Shown here piece by piece: positions 1 through 12,640 of a DNA stretch of 64,000 nucleotides. The position numbers were made by a program, and so were the translations under genes. The notes under the pieces are model-generated. The model saw only the letters and a program-made list of their open reading frames with translations, was not told the DNA's origin and ran no database searches. Origin of the DNA: Ascarosepion bandense (lineage: Eukaryota; Mollusca; Cephalopoda; Sepiida; Sepiidae); NCBI GenBank assembly GCA_037127315.1, contig JBBBDQ010001457.1, forward strand, positions 197,501 through 261,500, given 5' to 3'. How positions within the stretch are numbered: position 1 is the first letter of the stretch; each line of letters begins with the position of its first letter.

Positions 1-222
1 ACAACAAAACCATGTATTCAAATGCAATGTAACGTGTTACGTCCGGATTTAAAGGTGATTTTATTGAGTGTTGGTTGTTTCGATTTGATGTACATGGCCT
101 CCAATATCTGCAGGGTCCTCTTACTGTGTGTATGAATAAGGATCACCGTATTGTTGACCAAAATCTGTCTGATATTACTTATTACAGATTTTGATCAACA
201 ATACGGTGATACTTATTCATAC
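1..222 (-). mobile_element. Penelope-like element fragment, 3' part of GIY-YIG region
   Basis: Bases 1-180 match, on the same strand, the PLE remnants at about 16262-16440 and 51765-51940. Read on the minus strand they correspond to the C-terminal tail of the GIY-YIG nuclease region that is better preserved at 16279-16614. The fragment is cut by the window edge on the left. On the right it turns back on itself and then meets the satellite. Family assignment rests on the longer 16 kb copy. Confidence 0.7.
130..222. repeat. Inverted repeat at the satellite edge
   Basis: Left arm 130-167 and right arm 184-222 are near-perfect reverse complements with a spacer of about 16 bp. The sequence is PLE-derived. 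The end of the right arm overlaps the first satellite unit at 221. Confidence 0.85.
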
Positions 223-3200
223 CAGATACGTATTCTTTACTATTAACTTCAATAACACAATTTTCTACCAGATACGTATTCTTTACTATTAACTTCAATG
301 GTACAATTTTCTACCAGATACGTATTCTTTGCAATTAACTTCAATGATACAATTTTCTACCAGATGCGTATTCTTTACTATTAACTTCAATAATACAATT
401 TTCTACCAGATGCGTATTCTTTACTATTAACTTAAATGATACAATTTTCTACCAGATACGTATTCTTTACTATTAACTTCAATGGTACAATTTTCTACCA
501 GATACCTATTCTTTACTATTAACTTCAATGGTACAATTTTCTACCAGATACCTATTCTTTACTATTAACTTCAATGGTACAATTTTCTACCAGATACCTA
601 TTCTTTACTATTAACTTCAATGATACAATTTTCTACCAGATACGTATTCTTTACTAATAACTTCAATGATACAATTTTCTACCAGATACGTATTCTTTGC
701 TATTAACTTCAATGATACAATTTTCTACTAGATACGTATTCTTTACAATTAACTTCAATGATACAATTTTCTACCAGATACGTATTCTTTACTATTAACT
801 TCAATAATACAATTTTCTACCAGATGCGTATTCTTTACTATTAACTTAAATAATACAATTTTCTACCAGATACGTATTCTTTACTATTAACTTCAATGGT
901 ACAATTTTCTACCAGATACCTATTCTTTACTATTAACTTCAATGGTACAATTTTCTACCAGATATGTATTCTTTACGATTAACTTAAATGATACAATTTT
1001 CTACCAGACACGTATTCTTTACTATTAACATCAATGATACAATTTTCTACCAGATACGTATTCTTTACTATTAACTTCAATGATACAATTTTCTACCAGA
1101 TACGTATTCTTTGCTATTAACTTCAATGATACAATTTTCTACTAGATACGTATTCTTTACAATTAACTTCAATGATACAATTTTCTACCAGATACGTATT
1201 CTTTACTATTAACTTCAATAATACAATTTTGTACCAGATGCGTATTCTTTACTATTAACTTAAATAATACAATTTTCTACCAGATACGTATTCTTTACTA
1301 TTAACTTCAATGGTACAATTTTCTACCAGATACCTATTCTTTACTATTAACTTCAATGGTACAATTTTCTACCAGATATGTATTCTTTACGATTAACTTA
1401 AATGATACAATTTTCTACCAGACACGTATTCTTTACTATTAACATCAATGATACAATTTTCTACCAGATACGTATTCTTTACTATTAACTTCAATGATAC
1501 AATTTTCTACCAAATACGTATTCTTTACAATTAACTTCAATGGTACAATTTTCTACCAGATGCGCATTCTTTACTATTAACTTCAATGATACAATTTTCT
1601 ACCAGATACGTATTCTTTACTAGTAACTTCAATGGTACAATTTTCTACCAGATACGTATTCTTTACTATTTACTTCAATAATATAATTTTCTACCAGATA
1701 TGTATTCTTTACTATTAACTTCAATGATACAATTTTCTACCAGATATGTATTCTTTACTATTAACTTCAATGATACAATTTTCTACCAGATACGTATTCT
1801 TTACTATTAACTTCAATGATACAATTTTCTACCAGATATGTATTCTTTACTATTAACTTCAATGATACAATTTTCTACCAGATACGTATTCTTTCCTATT
1901 AACTTCAATGATACAATTTTCTACCAGATGCGTATTCTTTACTATTAACTTAAATGATACAATTTTCTACCAGATACGTATTCTTTACTATTAACTACAA
2001 TGGTACAATTTTCTACCAGATACCTATTCTTTACTGTTAACTTCAATGGTACAATTTTCTACCAGATACCTGTTCTTTACAATTAACTTCAATGATACAA
2101 TTTTCTGCCAGATGCGCATTCTTTACTATTAACTTCAATGATACAATTTTCTACCAGATACGTATTCTTTACTAGTAACTTCAATGGTACAATTTTCTAC
2201 CAGATACGTATTCTTTACTATTAACTTCAATGATACAATTTTCTACCAGATGCGTATTCTTTACTATTAACTTCAATGATACAATTTTCTACCAGATACG
2301 TATTCTTTACAATTAACTTCAATGATACAATTTTCTACCAGATACGTATTCTTTACTAGTAACTTCAATGGTACAATTTTCTACCAGATACGTATTCTTT
2401 ACTATTAACTTCAATGATACAATTTTCTACCAGATATGTATTCTTTACTATTAACTTCAATGATACAATTTTCTACCAGATACGTATTCTTTACTAATAA
2501 CTTCAATGATACAATTTTCTACCAGATACGTATTCTTTACTATTAACTTCAATGGTACAATTTTCTACCAGATACCTTTTCTTTACGATTAACTTCAATG
2601 GTACAATTTTCTACCAGATACGTATTCTTTACTATTAACTTCAATGATACAATTTTCTACCAGATACGTATTCTTTATTATTAACTTCAATGATACAATT
2701 TTCTACCAGATACGTATTCTTTACAATTAACTTCAATGATACAATTTTCTACCAGATACGTATTTTTTAATATTAACATAAATGATACAATTTTCTACCA
2801 GATACCTATTCTTTACTATTAAATTCAATGGTACAATTTTCTACCAGATACCTATTCTTTACTATTAACTTCAATGGTACAATTTTCTACCAGATACGTA
2901 TTCTTTGCAATTAACTTCAATGATACAATTTTCTACCAGATGCGTATTCTTTACTATTAACTTCAATAATACAATTTTCTACCAGATGCGTATTCTTTAC
3001 TATTAACTTAAATGATACAATTTTCTACCAGATACGTATTCTTTACTATTAACTTCAATGGTACAATTTTCTACCAGATACCTATTCTTTACTATTAACT
3101 TCAATGGTACAATTTTCTACCAGATACGTATTCTTTACTATTAACTTCAATGGTACAATTTTCTACCAGATACCTTTTCTTTACGATTAACTTCAATGGT

Positions 3201-6192
3201 ACAATTTTCTACCAGATACGTATTCTTTACTATTAACTTCAATGATACAATTTTCTACCAGATACGTATTCTTTATTATTAACTTCAATGATACAATTTT
3301 CTACCAGATACGTATTCTTTACAATTAACTTCAATGATACAATTTTCTACCAGATACGTATTTTTTACTATTAACATAAATGATACAATTTTCTACCAGA
3401 TACCTATTCTTTACTATTAACTTCAATGGTACAATTTTCTACCAGATACGTATTCTTTACTATTAACTTCAATGGTACAATTTTCTACCAGATACGTATT
3501 CTTTGCAATTAACTTCAATGATACAATTTTCTACCAGATGCGTATTCTTTACTATTAACTTCAATAATACAATTTTCTACCAGATGCGTATTCTTTACTA
3601 TTAACTTAAATGATACAATTTTCTACCAGATACGTATTCTTTACTATTAACTTCAATGGTACAATTTTCTACCAGATACCTATTCTTTACTATTAACTTC
3701 AATGGTACAATTTTCTACCAGATACCTATTCTTTACTATTAACTTCAATGGTACAATTTTCTACCAGATACCTATTCTTTACTATTAACTTCAATGATAC
3801 AATTTTCTACCAGATACGTATTCTTTACTAATAACTTCAATGATACAATTTTCTACCAGATACGTATTCTTTGCTATTAACTTCAATGATACAATTTTCT
3901 ACTAGATACGTATTCTTTACAATTAACTTCAATGATACAATTTTCTACCAGATACGTATTCTTTACTATTAACTTCAATGATACAATTTTCTACCAGATG
4001 CGTATTCTTTACTATTAACTTAAATAATACAATTTTCTACCAGATACGTATTCTTTACTATTAACTTCAATGGTACAATTTTCTACCAGATACCTATTCT
4101 TTACTATTAACTTCAATGGTACAATTTTCTACCAGATATGTATTCTTTACGATTAACTTATATGATACAATTTTCTACCAGACACGTATTCTTTACTATT
4201 AACATCAATGATACAATTTTCTACCAGATACGTATTCTTTACTATTAACTTCAATGATACAATTTTCTACCAGATACGTATTCTTTGCTATTAACTTCAA
4301 TGATACAATTTTCTACTAGATACGTATTCTTTACAATTAACTTCAATGATACAATTTTCTACCAGATACGTATTCTTTACTATTAACTTCAATAATACAA
4401 TTTTCTACCAGATGCGTATTCTTTACTATTAACTTAAATAATACAATTTTCTACCAGATACGTATTCTTTACTATTAACTTCAATGGTACAATTTTCTAC
4501 CAGATACCTATTCTTTACTATTAAATTCAATGGTACAATTTTCTACCAGATATGTATTCTTTACGATTAACTTAAATGATACAATTTTCTACCAGACACG
4601 TATTCTTTACTATTAACATCAATGATACAATTTTCTACCAGATACGTATTCTTTACTATTAACTTCAATGATACAATTTTCTACCAAATACGTATTCTTT
4701 ACAATTAACTTCAATGATACAATTTTCTACCAGATGCGCATTCTTTACTATTAACTTCAATGATACAATTTTCTACCAGATACGTATTCTTTACTAGTAA
4801 CTTCGATGGTACAATTTTCTACCAGATACGTATTCTTTACTATTTACTTCAATGATATAATTTTCTACCAGATATGTATTCTTTACTATTAACTTCAATG
4901 ATACAATTTTCTACCAGATATGTATTCTTTACTATTAACTTCAATGATACAATTTTCTACCAGATACGTATTCTTTACTATTAACTTCAATGATACAATT
5001 TTCTACCAGATATGTATTCTTTACTATTAACTTCAATGATACAATTTTCTACCAGATACGTATTCTTTCCTATTAACTTCAATGATACAATTTTCTACCA
5101 GATGCGTATTCTTTACTATTAACTTAAATGATACAATTTTCTACCAGATACGTATTCTTTACTATTAACAACAATGGTACAATTTTCTACCAGATACCTA
5201 TTCTTTACTATTAACTTCAATGGTACAATTTTCTACCAGATACCTATTCTTTACAATTAACTTCAATGATACAATTTTCTACCAGATGCGCATTCTTTAC
5301 TATTAACTTCAATGATACAATTTTCTACCAGATACGTATTCTTTACTAGTAACTTCAATGGTACAATTTTCTACCAGATACGTATTCTTTACTATTAACT
5401 TCAATGATACAATTTTCTACCAGATGCGTATTCTTTACTATTAACTTCAATGATACAATTTTCTACCAGATACGTATTCTTTACAATTAACTTCAATGAT
5501 ACAATTTTCTACCAGATACGTATTCTTTACTAGTAACTTCAATGGTACAATTTTCTACCAGATACGTATTCTTTACTATTAACTTAAATGATACAATTTT
5601 CTACCAGATATGTATTCTTTACTATTAACTTCAATGATACAATTTTCTACCAGATACGTATTCTTTACTAATAACTTCAATGATACAATTTTCTACCAGA
5701 TACGTATTTTTTACTATTAACTTCAATGGTACAATTTTCTACCAGATACCTTTTCTTTACGATTAACTTCAATGGTACAATTTTCTACCAGATACGTATT
5801 CTTTACTATTAACTTCAATGATACAATTTTCTACCAGATACGTATTCTTTATTATTAACTTCAATGATACAATTTTCTACCAGATACGTATTCTTTACAA
5901 TTAACTTCAATGATACAATTTTCTACCAGATACGTATTTTTTACTATTAACATAAATGATACAATTTTCTACCAGATACCTATTCTTTACTATTAACTTC
6001 AATGGTACAATTTTCTACCAGATACCTATTCTTTACTATTAACTTCAATGGTACAATTTTCTACCAGATACCTTTTCTTTACAATTAACTTCAATGATAC
6101 AATTTTCTACCAGATGCGCATTCTTTACTATTAACTTCAATGATATAATTTTCTACCAGATACGTATTCTTTACTATTAACTTCAATGATAC
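221..6192. repeat. 46-bp satellite, 130 tandem units
   Basis: The unit runs from ACCAGATACGTATTC through TTAACTTCAATG to CAATTTTCT and is 46 bp. Unit starts checked at 221, 267, 3119 and 6155 are exact multiples of 46, so about 130 units carry no net insertion or deletion. Units differ by recurring substitutions (TACG/TACC/TGCG/TATG, GAT/GGT/AAT). These variants show nested periods of 9 units (414 bp), 13 units (598 bp) and 69 units (3174 bp). I see no coding potential. Confidence 0.97.
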
Positions 6193-6570
6193 CATCATTT
6201 AGAGTTTTGCTATTTACTCCGTGATTCAATCCGAGACATTTAAAATTTTATTACAGGTTTGTTAGAAATTTTTCAAGAATTAGATTCCCATTTATAGAAT
6301 TTATATTCCTAGTGTGTGCAAATGTATCAGTAGCTTTCAAGTAACTTGTTCTCGCCTGTTTACTCCTATGATTTTTTTAAGAAAAAATAAAATAACAATT
6401 AGTAATTAAATGGCCTCATATCATTACCGTGGGATAATTTATTTTCCTTGCCATTTTGTATTTGTTAGTTTAAAATTACACGGAAATGGCCTAAAATCGA
6501 TTAATATTAAAAAGTTTTAATGCTATGGCGCTAACGAAAATTATGCAATTTTTTAACAAACAGACACAAA
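6193..6570. other. AT-rich sequence, nothing recognised
   Basis: This non-repetitive AT-rich stretch lies between the satellite end and the first SINE. I see no ORF, RNA or repeat in it. Confidence 0.5.
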
Positions 6571-6874
6571 GTCAGTCAGTTAAATGTCATACGTCATACA
6601 CGCTTGGGCGAACATTTTTCGAAAGTGACATGACTGACTGATCAGAAGATTTTCCGCAGTAGGTTTCCATTACTTTCTGCAGTAGACTGGTTGCCAACCA
6701 AGGCTACAGAATGCAATCTGTCCTGTTATTTAACCTATAACTGGGGTGAAGAGATGGATTAGTACCTTTTCACAGAGTATTTGCGCGTAAGTGAATGCAA
6801 TGAAATCAACTGGAATTCGAACTCGACTCTCCGATTTCTCGCTCCGAGCCGATATCCACTGCATCACAACGCAT
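6571..6874 (-). mobile_element. SINE family A (tRNA-derived)
   Basis: On the minus strand it has a Pol III-type head, with an A box near TGGTGCAGTGG (here decayed) and a B box around GTTCGAATTCC. A shared central domain (GGCAACCAGTCTAC, ATCTTCTGCCCAGTCAG) and a tail of repeated ACTGACTG follow. The full unit in this window is about 310 bp. The minus-strand ORF over it is incidental. Confidence 0.85.
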
Positions 6875-7088
6875 TTTCAGAGCAGTAAGAAGTGCATAAA
6901 TTTCGTGAATGAAATTTTGGTAAATCGAAAACAGTTTAAATACATCAAATGAATAGTGGCATATATAATATTCAGTAAAAAAAAATATTTCTTTATTCTT
7001 TTTTGCTCTCATATCGCTCATTCAGTAATGAATTAGAGCACTCTGGCTATTGGGCGTGTATAATGATAATATACACGCTAAAAAGTCT

Positions 7089-7233
7089 GCCTTTTTCTAC
7101 CGAGCGCCCATAACCCAGAGGCAGAATCGCCGACTGACGCCAATTCGTTCGGGTTTCAATCCTTGGTTAAAAGCAATCGGAGTCTAACCGTACTGATGAG
7201 CTGTGATACAGTGAAACAGATCTGTCTGCGGAT

Positions 7234-7236
<3 letters not shown>
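7089..7236 (+). mobile_element. tRNA-promoter SINE carrying a hammerhead ribozyme
   Basis: The 5' half looks tRNA-derived: an A-box-like stretch near 7107-7120 and a B box GGGTTTCAATCC at 7151-7162. The 3' end holds a hammerhead motif (7188-7231), and the element stops at a (TA)n array. A diverged relative with the same layout lies at 33765-33897, where the ribozyme is damaged. A Pol III promoter plus a hammerhead is known from the schistosome Sm-alpha repeats. The equivalence is my inference. Confidence 0.65.
7188..7231 (+). ncRNA. Hammerhead ribozyme, minimal type I
   Basis: The core CTGATGA (7193-7199) and GAAA (7213-7216) are intact. Stem II is GCTG (7200-7203) with CAGT (7209-7212), closed by a G-T wobble next to the core. 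Stem III is the palindrome CAGATCTG (7217-7224). The cleavage triplet GTC ends at 7226. Stem I pairs CCGTA (7188-7192) with TGCGG (7227-7231), including one wobble. All residues of the standard hammerhead core are present. Activity is inferred only. Confidence 0.82.

Positions 7237-7282
<46 letters not shown>
7237..7282. repeat. (TA)n microsatellite
   Basis: Uninterrupted TA dinucleotides separate the ribozyme element from the PLE terminal repeat. Confidence 0.98.
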
Positions 7283-7285
<3 letters not shown>

Positions 7286-7685
7286 TATCGAGGCAGCAGA
7301 TAATTTCCTGAACATATACTGTTATATATAACAGACAATGAATGTCTATTATGTTTAATCATGAGCCATTCTAAACATCGTATTTTGGCTTTAATTTCAG
7401 GCGAAAATAAAAACAAAAATTCTCAAACATTTGGATAATTTTTTATTAAGCTGGTTCTAAGATAAAATCGTCGCTGATGGTGGATGTTTTTATGTTAATG
7501 TCCTTGTAACCTCTCTGAAGATGGCTCATGTGATCCGAAAGCTTAGAACCAACATAATAAAAAATTATCCAAATGTTGGAGAATTTTTGTCTTTATTTTC
7601 AATTGAAATTAAAGCCAAAATACGATGTTCAGAACGGCTCATGATTAAACATAATAGACATTCATTGTTTTTTTTATATTTAACA

Positions 7686-7690
<5 letters not shown>
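7281..7690. mobile_element. PLE terminal-repeat pair in inverted orientation
   Basis: The minus-strand copy (7281-7470) and plus-strand copy (7543-7686) of one sequence face each other across about 70 bp, each ending at (TA)n. The same sequence lies next to PLE coding remnants at 15911-16140 and 51425-51640, so I read it as a PLE terminal repeat (pLTR-like). The spacer holds a hairpin with CTGAAGA (7515-7521) and GAAA (7537-7540), found in all copies. Confidence 0.65.

Positions 7691-7723
<33 letters not shown>
7687..7723. repeat. (TA)n microsatellite
   Basis: TA dinucleotides lie between the PLE arm and the next repeat. Confidence 0.95.
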
Positions 7724-7725
<2 letters not shown>

Positions 7726-7890
7726 CCAGGTAAAGAGGACTCAAGGTTTTATTATTTTGAGTGCCCCGGCATTTATTTTATTCTGAACAGTGTTCTATAT
7801 AATAAGTATTATAGACCTTAATATAATTATATAGTTATGAATTAATTGTACATTAATTCATAACTATATTAATATATATATATATATATA
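7724..7890 (+). repeat. Truncated foldback repeat, same family as 35388-35576
   Basis: The opening ATTCCAGGT and the GAGTGCCCCGGCATTTATTT segment match the 35.4 kb copy. This copy ends in a nearly perfect small palindrome around 7834-7870 (AGTTATGAATTAATTGTACA and its complement). It has lost the hammerhead-like middle. (TA)n bounds both ends. Confidence 0.6.
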
Positions 7891-8717
7891 ATCATTTTTT
7901 ATCAGTAAGTTTTAAGACCGTAAGTTGTATACTATTGTTTTTATTGCTTTTTTTTTACATTTATTTCGAAGAAATAAACACGAATTACAAAAATTCATTA
8001 TAAACATGGTTTTAAGTTAAAAGAAGTTCATCAATATTTGACAGGTAGTACGCATTCATTAAACACTTATTGAGCTATTAAAAAGAGGGAAAGGAAAGGA
8101 CAGAAAGAGAGAGAAAGAGTATGTTTCTTGTTAGTCAAACGAAAACAGATTATGTTTACATAGAAGCCATGTTGTGGCATTGTGATTCTCATTTGGACTA
8201 CAACAATGAAATTATTTATTGAAAGCTTCTTAAACACTCATGATTATTCCAATTTGAGAAAAAAAAAGATATGAATAAAGACTGCCAATTCAACTATTTG
8301 GACGAAAATCAAAGGAATTAATTCTAAAATTAGTTTTGGCTTTTATTTGTACCTAGGTTAAAATTACAAAACTGTTAGCAAAAAGAGAATTCCTGAATTT
8401 TATTAATGAAAATCATGTAAATGCGTGTAACTTTATTTACATGATTTTCTATGCAACTATTTACGTCAGCGTAATTATTTGTTGTCATTTAACTATTGTG
8501 AGTGTTTTTGGTCAAAGCCCATTTACAAGATTTATATATAGCTTTTCTTTTTACATACTTACTTAATCGAGTAAAATGGTGACATTTAACGTACTATATT
8601 TGTGCAAATTACATGCAAATCTTTGTTTAGTTGATTTGTTTGTCATAAAAACGGCTACAATGCAGCATCATTCTTAATTTATCCAAAACAAATTAAATAG
8701 CTCCTGTCTAATACGTG
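7891..8717. other. AT-rich sequence, nothing recognised
   Basis: A short purine-rich GA stretch lies near 8085-8120. I see no other repeat family and no ORF of note. Confidence 0.4.
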
Positions 8718-9030
8718 GGGATGTGCGTTGTGGTGCAGTGGATCTCGGCTCGGAACGAGAAATCGGGGAACTGAGTTCGAATTCCAGTTGAATTCCTTGC
8801 TTTCACTTACGCGCAAATACCCTTGGGAAAGGTATTACTTCGTCTCTTCCCTCCAGTTATGGGTTAAATAACAAAATAACAGGACAGATTGGGTTCTATA
8901 GCCTTGGCTGACAACCAGTCTACTGCAGAAAGTACTACTGCCGGATAATCTTCTGCCCAGTCAGTCATGTCTCTTTCGAAATATGATCGCCCAAGCGTGT
9001 ATCACGTATGATCCTTAACTGGCTGACTGA
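8718..9030 (+). mobile_element. SINE family A
   Basis: A complete family A unit with A box TGGTGCAGTGG near 8734, a B-box region near 8775, the central domain and a CTGACTGA tail. It is joined directly to a family B unit. Confidence 0.88.
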
Positions 9031-9349
9031 ATATAATATTTGGAACCACGAGTAAGGCTTCTACTGGTCATAAAATGGGGGGGGGTCGCTTTTCTATTGT
9101 CATGAAGCAATAAACTGATCCCCCACTTATTTCTACTTAATAATATAATAATACATCTCTTCTCCCTCTAGATATGAGTCAAATAACAGGACAGACTGGG
9201 TTCTATAGCCTTGGTTGGCAACCAGTCTACCGCAGAAAGTAATGGCAACTTACTGCCGGATAATCTTCTGCCCAGTCAGTCATGTCTCTTTCGAAATATG
9301 ATCGCCCAAGCGTGCATCACGTATGGCACTTGACTGACTGACTGACTGA
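9031..9349 (+). mobile_element. SINE family B
   Basis: It shares the central domain and ACTGACTG tail with family A but has a different head. That head carries an internal hairpin, GGGGG...TTTTCTATTG versus AATAAACTGATCCCCC, and no tRNA-like boxes I can see. It follows family A head-to-tail, joined through AATATAATATTTGGAA. Confidence 0.75.
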
Positions 9350-9654
9350 AAAGTTTTCGAATCAAAATAATTGATATTTATTAACTGAAACTGTATAATC
9401 CCGGAAGTAATCATAATGCGAATCATCGAAGTAGTAATTATTGTATATTCTAATTACAATTAATTGCAATTATAATAGTACAGAATATTTAAAAAGTACA
9501 CGAATGTTTACAGTGCACATTTGGAAAGATGTGCTCATTCGAGAAAAAAGAAATACTTCCTTTACGTTTGAATATACTCTGTTCTCAGAGCATAAAGAAC
9601 CAATCTTTTTACTCGAAAGTTCACAACAACGATTGGCAATTGTAAATATAGCTA

Positions 9655-10008
9655 TTATAATTATTGTGAACTATTATCAAAATAAGCAAGATCCTGTTGG
9701 TACATGTACGTAAGATAATTTGCTCTTCTGCATTCAGTTTATATTAGTTTACCTTAGTTCATAATATTCCAAACGAAGGTAAAGAACTGCACTATTCTGA
9801 CAAATATTTTTCTTCCCAAACTTCTCATTATAATTCTTGTGAACTATTATCAATATAAGCAAGATCCTATTGGTACATGCACGTCAGATAATTTGCTGTT
9901 CTACATTCAGTTAATATTGGCTTACCTTAGTTCATAATGATATTCTAAACGAAGGTAAAGAGCTGCACTCTTCTGACAAATATTTTTCTTCTCAAACTTC
10001 TCATTTTG
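9655..10008. repeat. Two-copy tandem duplication, about 175 bp
   Basis: The first copy (about 9655-9830) and second (about 9832-10008) share long stretches such as GTGAACTATTATCAA, AAGCAAGATCCT and CTGACAAATATTTTTCTTC. They differ by scattered substitutions and small indels. No family is recognised. Confidence 0.85.
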
Positions 10009-11595
10009 AATCGTGGTCAACACTTTTTATGGCTGTTCATATCTTTTATTTGCTTTCTGATCGTAATTCGAAAACGAAATAAATTCTAAACTACGTAAGT
10101 TGGTAGAGAAGAAGATTAAGAAAAAAAAAAGCTGTTTCGAAGGATTATATTTTAGGGGGCCAATAACAGAGGAACATCTCTGTTCGTTGGTTCGGGTAAT
10201 TGTCTGACCTTCCCTAGGCCGGTTCGAGCGATTTTCGGACTGAAGTTGATTATCAAGAGAGAATGAGGCCTGAACTCTGTTCTTTTGGTAATTTGCTTTT
10301 CGTTCCGAATTTCGCCCTAATAATACAACTACTCCTGCTCTCCGCCCCCAACGAATGTTTTAGTTCGGATGGGAAGTAAAGGGTGATTCATTTAGATAAA
10401 AAAAATATGTTGGAATATATAAATAAAAAATTTTCTTCGTTGCCATTTTCTGTAACAAAGCAATAAGAAACGTTGATAATAAACTTCACCATTATGGCCT
10501 TATTGTGGGAATTCAAAATGAAGGATATTGCCAGTTAACAATTATAGGCTACTAAGTCATAGTTCTGAAATAGAATACTCGTCATTGACATTTATATCGC
10601 TTGGATTTTAAGTTACTTGCCACGGGAAAGACAATACACACTGGTTTCAAATCAAGAATAGTTTGTGGTAACGAGACTAAATATTTCGGGATATACTTTG
10701 TTCTATACTATCTCTAGTATGCTTTATAAGAGGGGGAAATGCTGAGTAGTATTGGATAGTCTTAATCTCGATGGAAATAAAATCTGACCGTGCTTAGATA
10801 GAATAAAATGAGCTAATCTATTTACCTTCATCCATTAGCATGTATTTCTGAATAGGTACCGAACACACGAGCAAATGTACGTGTGGCGGAATTGTTATGA
10901 AAACGCTTCACATTCACAGATTCAAACGAGTGTGTATTTGTCCATTTATATACCAACTTGTTGTCTCTATTGTTGAATACCGATAACCTGATATTGTTTA
11001 TCGTGTATATATTATCAGCAGAACAGAAGCTTTATGCATTAAATTAGCAAAAATTCTAGTTCTGTTAATTTAAAAGAGAAAAATCGAATGCTGTTCAATA
11101 TCGTCATTTACATTTTTCTTTCGATAGGAATAAGAAGACTAATTGAATACTTCCTTGCTCTCCATTTGGATCTTTTTAAATACAAGATTATTTATTCCTT
11201 TCAACTAATTTTAAAAAAAGGTTTAAATTTATCAATAATTTTCATCTCCTGTAATTTTTTTGTTTTTTATGAAAATAGGTTAATATAAATTAGGGATAGT
11301 AGAAAAAAATAGGGTATTAAATATTTGAATGTTATGTTAGTATCGTTGAAATATGATGTGTTATTGAACATCTGGAAAAATTCACTCACAAAAATGCATG
11401 AAAATTATATAAAAATATGCATTAAAAATTATGCAGAAATATGCATTAAAAACTATACGGAAATATGTGTAGAAATATGCCCCAGTAGTGTTGCATATTT
11501 ATTTCTTTTAAACCATGAACATTTTAATACGCGCACGTATATTCATACCTTTAAAGATAAAGCATGCATTCGCATAACTGCATATAAATGTAAAT

Positions 11596-11596
<1 letters not shown>
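10009..11596. other. Unassigned AT-rich sequence
   Basis: It includes a somewhat more GC-balanced patch at about 10150-10380. Around 11400-11480 there are four imperfect copies of an AAATATGCATTAAAAA-like unit. The ORFs present are short and show no domain. Confidence 0.4.
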
Positions 11597-11677
<81 letters not shown>

Positions 11678-11680
11678 ACG
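11597..11680. repeat. (CA)n(TA)n compound microsatellite
   Basis: CA repeats change to TA repeats near 11618. Confidence 0.97.
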
Positions 11681-12640
11681 TACAAAATGCACATAAAATG
11701 ATAAATGCGAAAACCATATATTTCCCTATAAACGTAGGCTATTGCGTACGCACATGTATACTCCTCAATAGATGTCCCTAACTAAACACAGGCATATAAT
11801 ATTGATCACTTTTCGTAAATGAAGAATGACACTTCTTTCAGAACAAAAAGTTTCCTCTATTTTGGCCTAGCAACAACCATGAATGTCAAACAGAAACGTT
11901 TTTAACTACCTTTCAAAATAAATCAACCAAACGTTGACAATTGACAATAGCAAAATTCTAATGTGGAACATAAGGCTAGTGAAACGGTGACGACAGAAAT
12001 TTGTTCTCCCGTAGAAAAAAATTCCTTTCTTCTGAGTTTGATCACATTAATTTTTCATTATTTGATTAAAAACAAGAAACGAGATCAACTGCTTATAAAA
12101 TAAGAGTGATCAAACGAGTGAGTCGGCTTGTTGAAATATCCATTTATTTGTTTATCAACAGGGTTTTGTTTTAAATACATTTTCTATCTAATTACTTGTC
12201 ATTTTTACTAAGAAAAAAACACACAAATAAGCAGTTATAAATGAAGTGATAGATGAAATAAGCAGAAGTAATAACTTATATGGGGGCATCAATGCAATTA
12301 AATTCTTTATATTTTACCATATTATTGTAGACATCATTTGCGCTTGTGGATATTGAATGTTTGACATTCTGACATTTCTTGATCGTTTTTGATGTCTGCT
12401 GATTGGACTGTCAACGGCAGAACTTCAGTACTGCTGCATTAATACAGCAGTTTGGAAGATGTGTTCTGGTAATATTTGATGATGATATACCAACTACTCA
12501 TTTAAATGATTTAGGTGTCATAGTAGCATAACCTTATTCAATATTTCTACATAAGACACACAATCTATAATTCCTTTAATTTGGTATAACGGACTACACG
12601 GTTTCCAGATATACAATCCCACTTAATGAAAGCCAGTCCT
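11681..12640. other. Unassigned AT-rich sequence
   Basis: I see no coding region, RNA or known repeat here. Confidence 0.4.

Noticed and set aside
221..6192. CRISPR array
   Set aside because: The 46-bp units are contiguous with no spacers, and the context is eukaryotic; this is a satellite.
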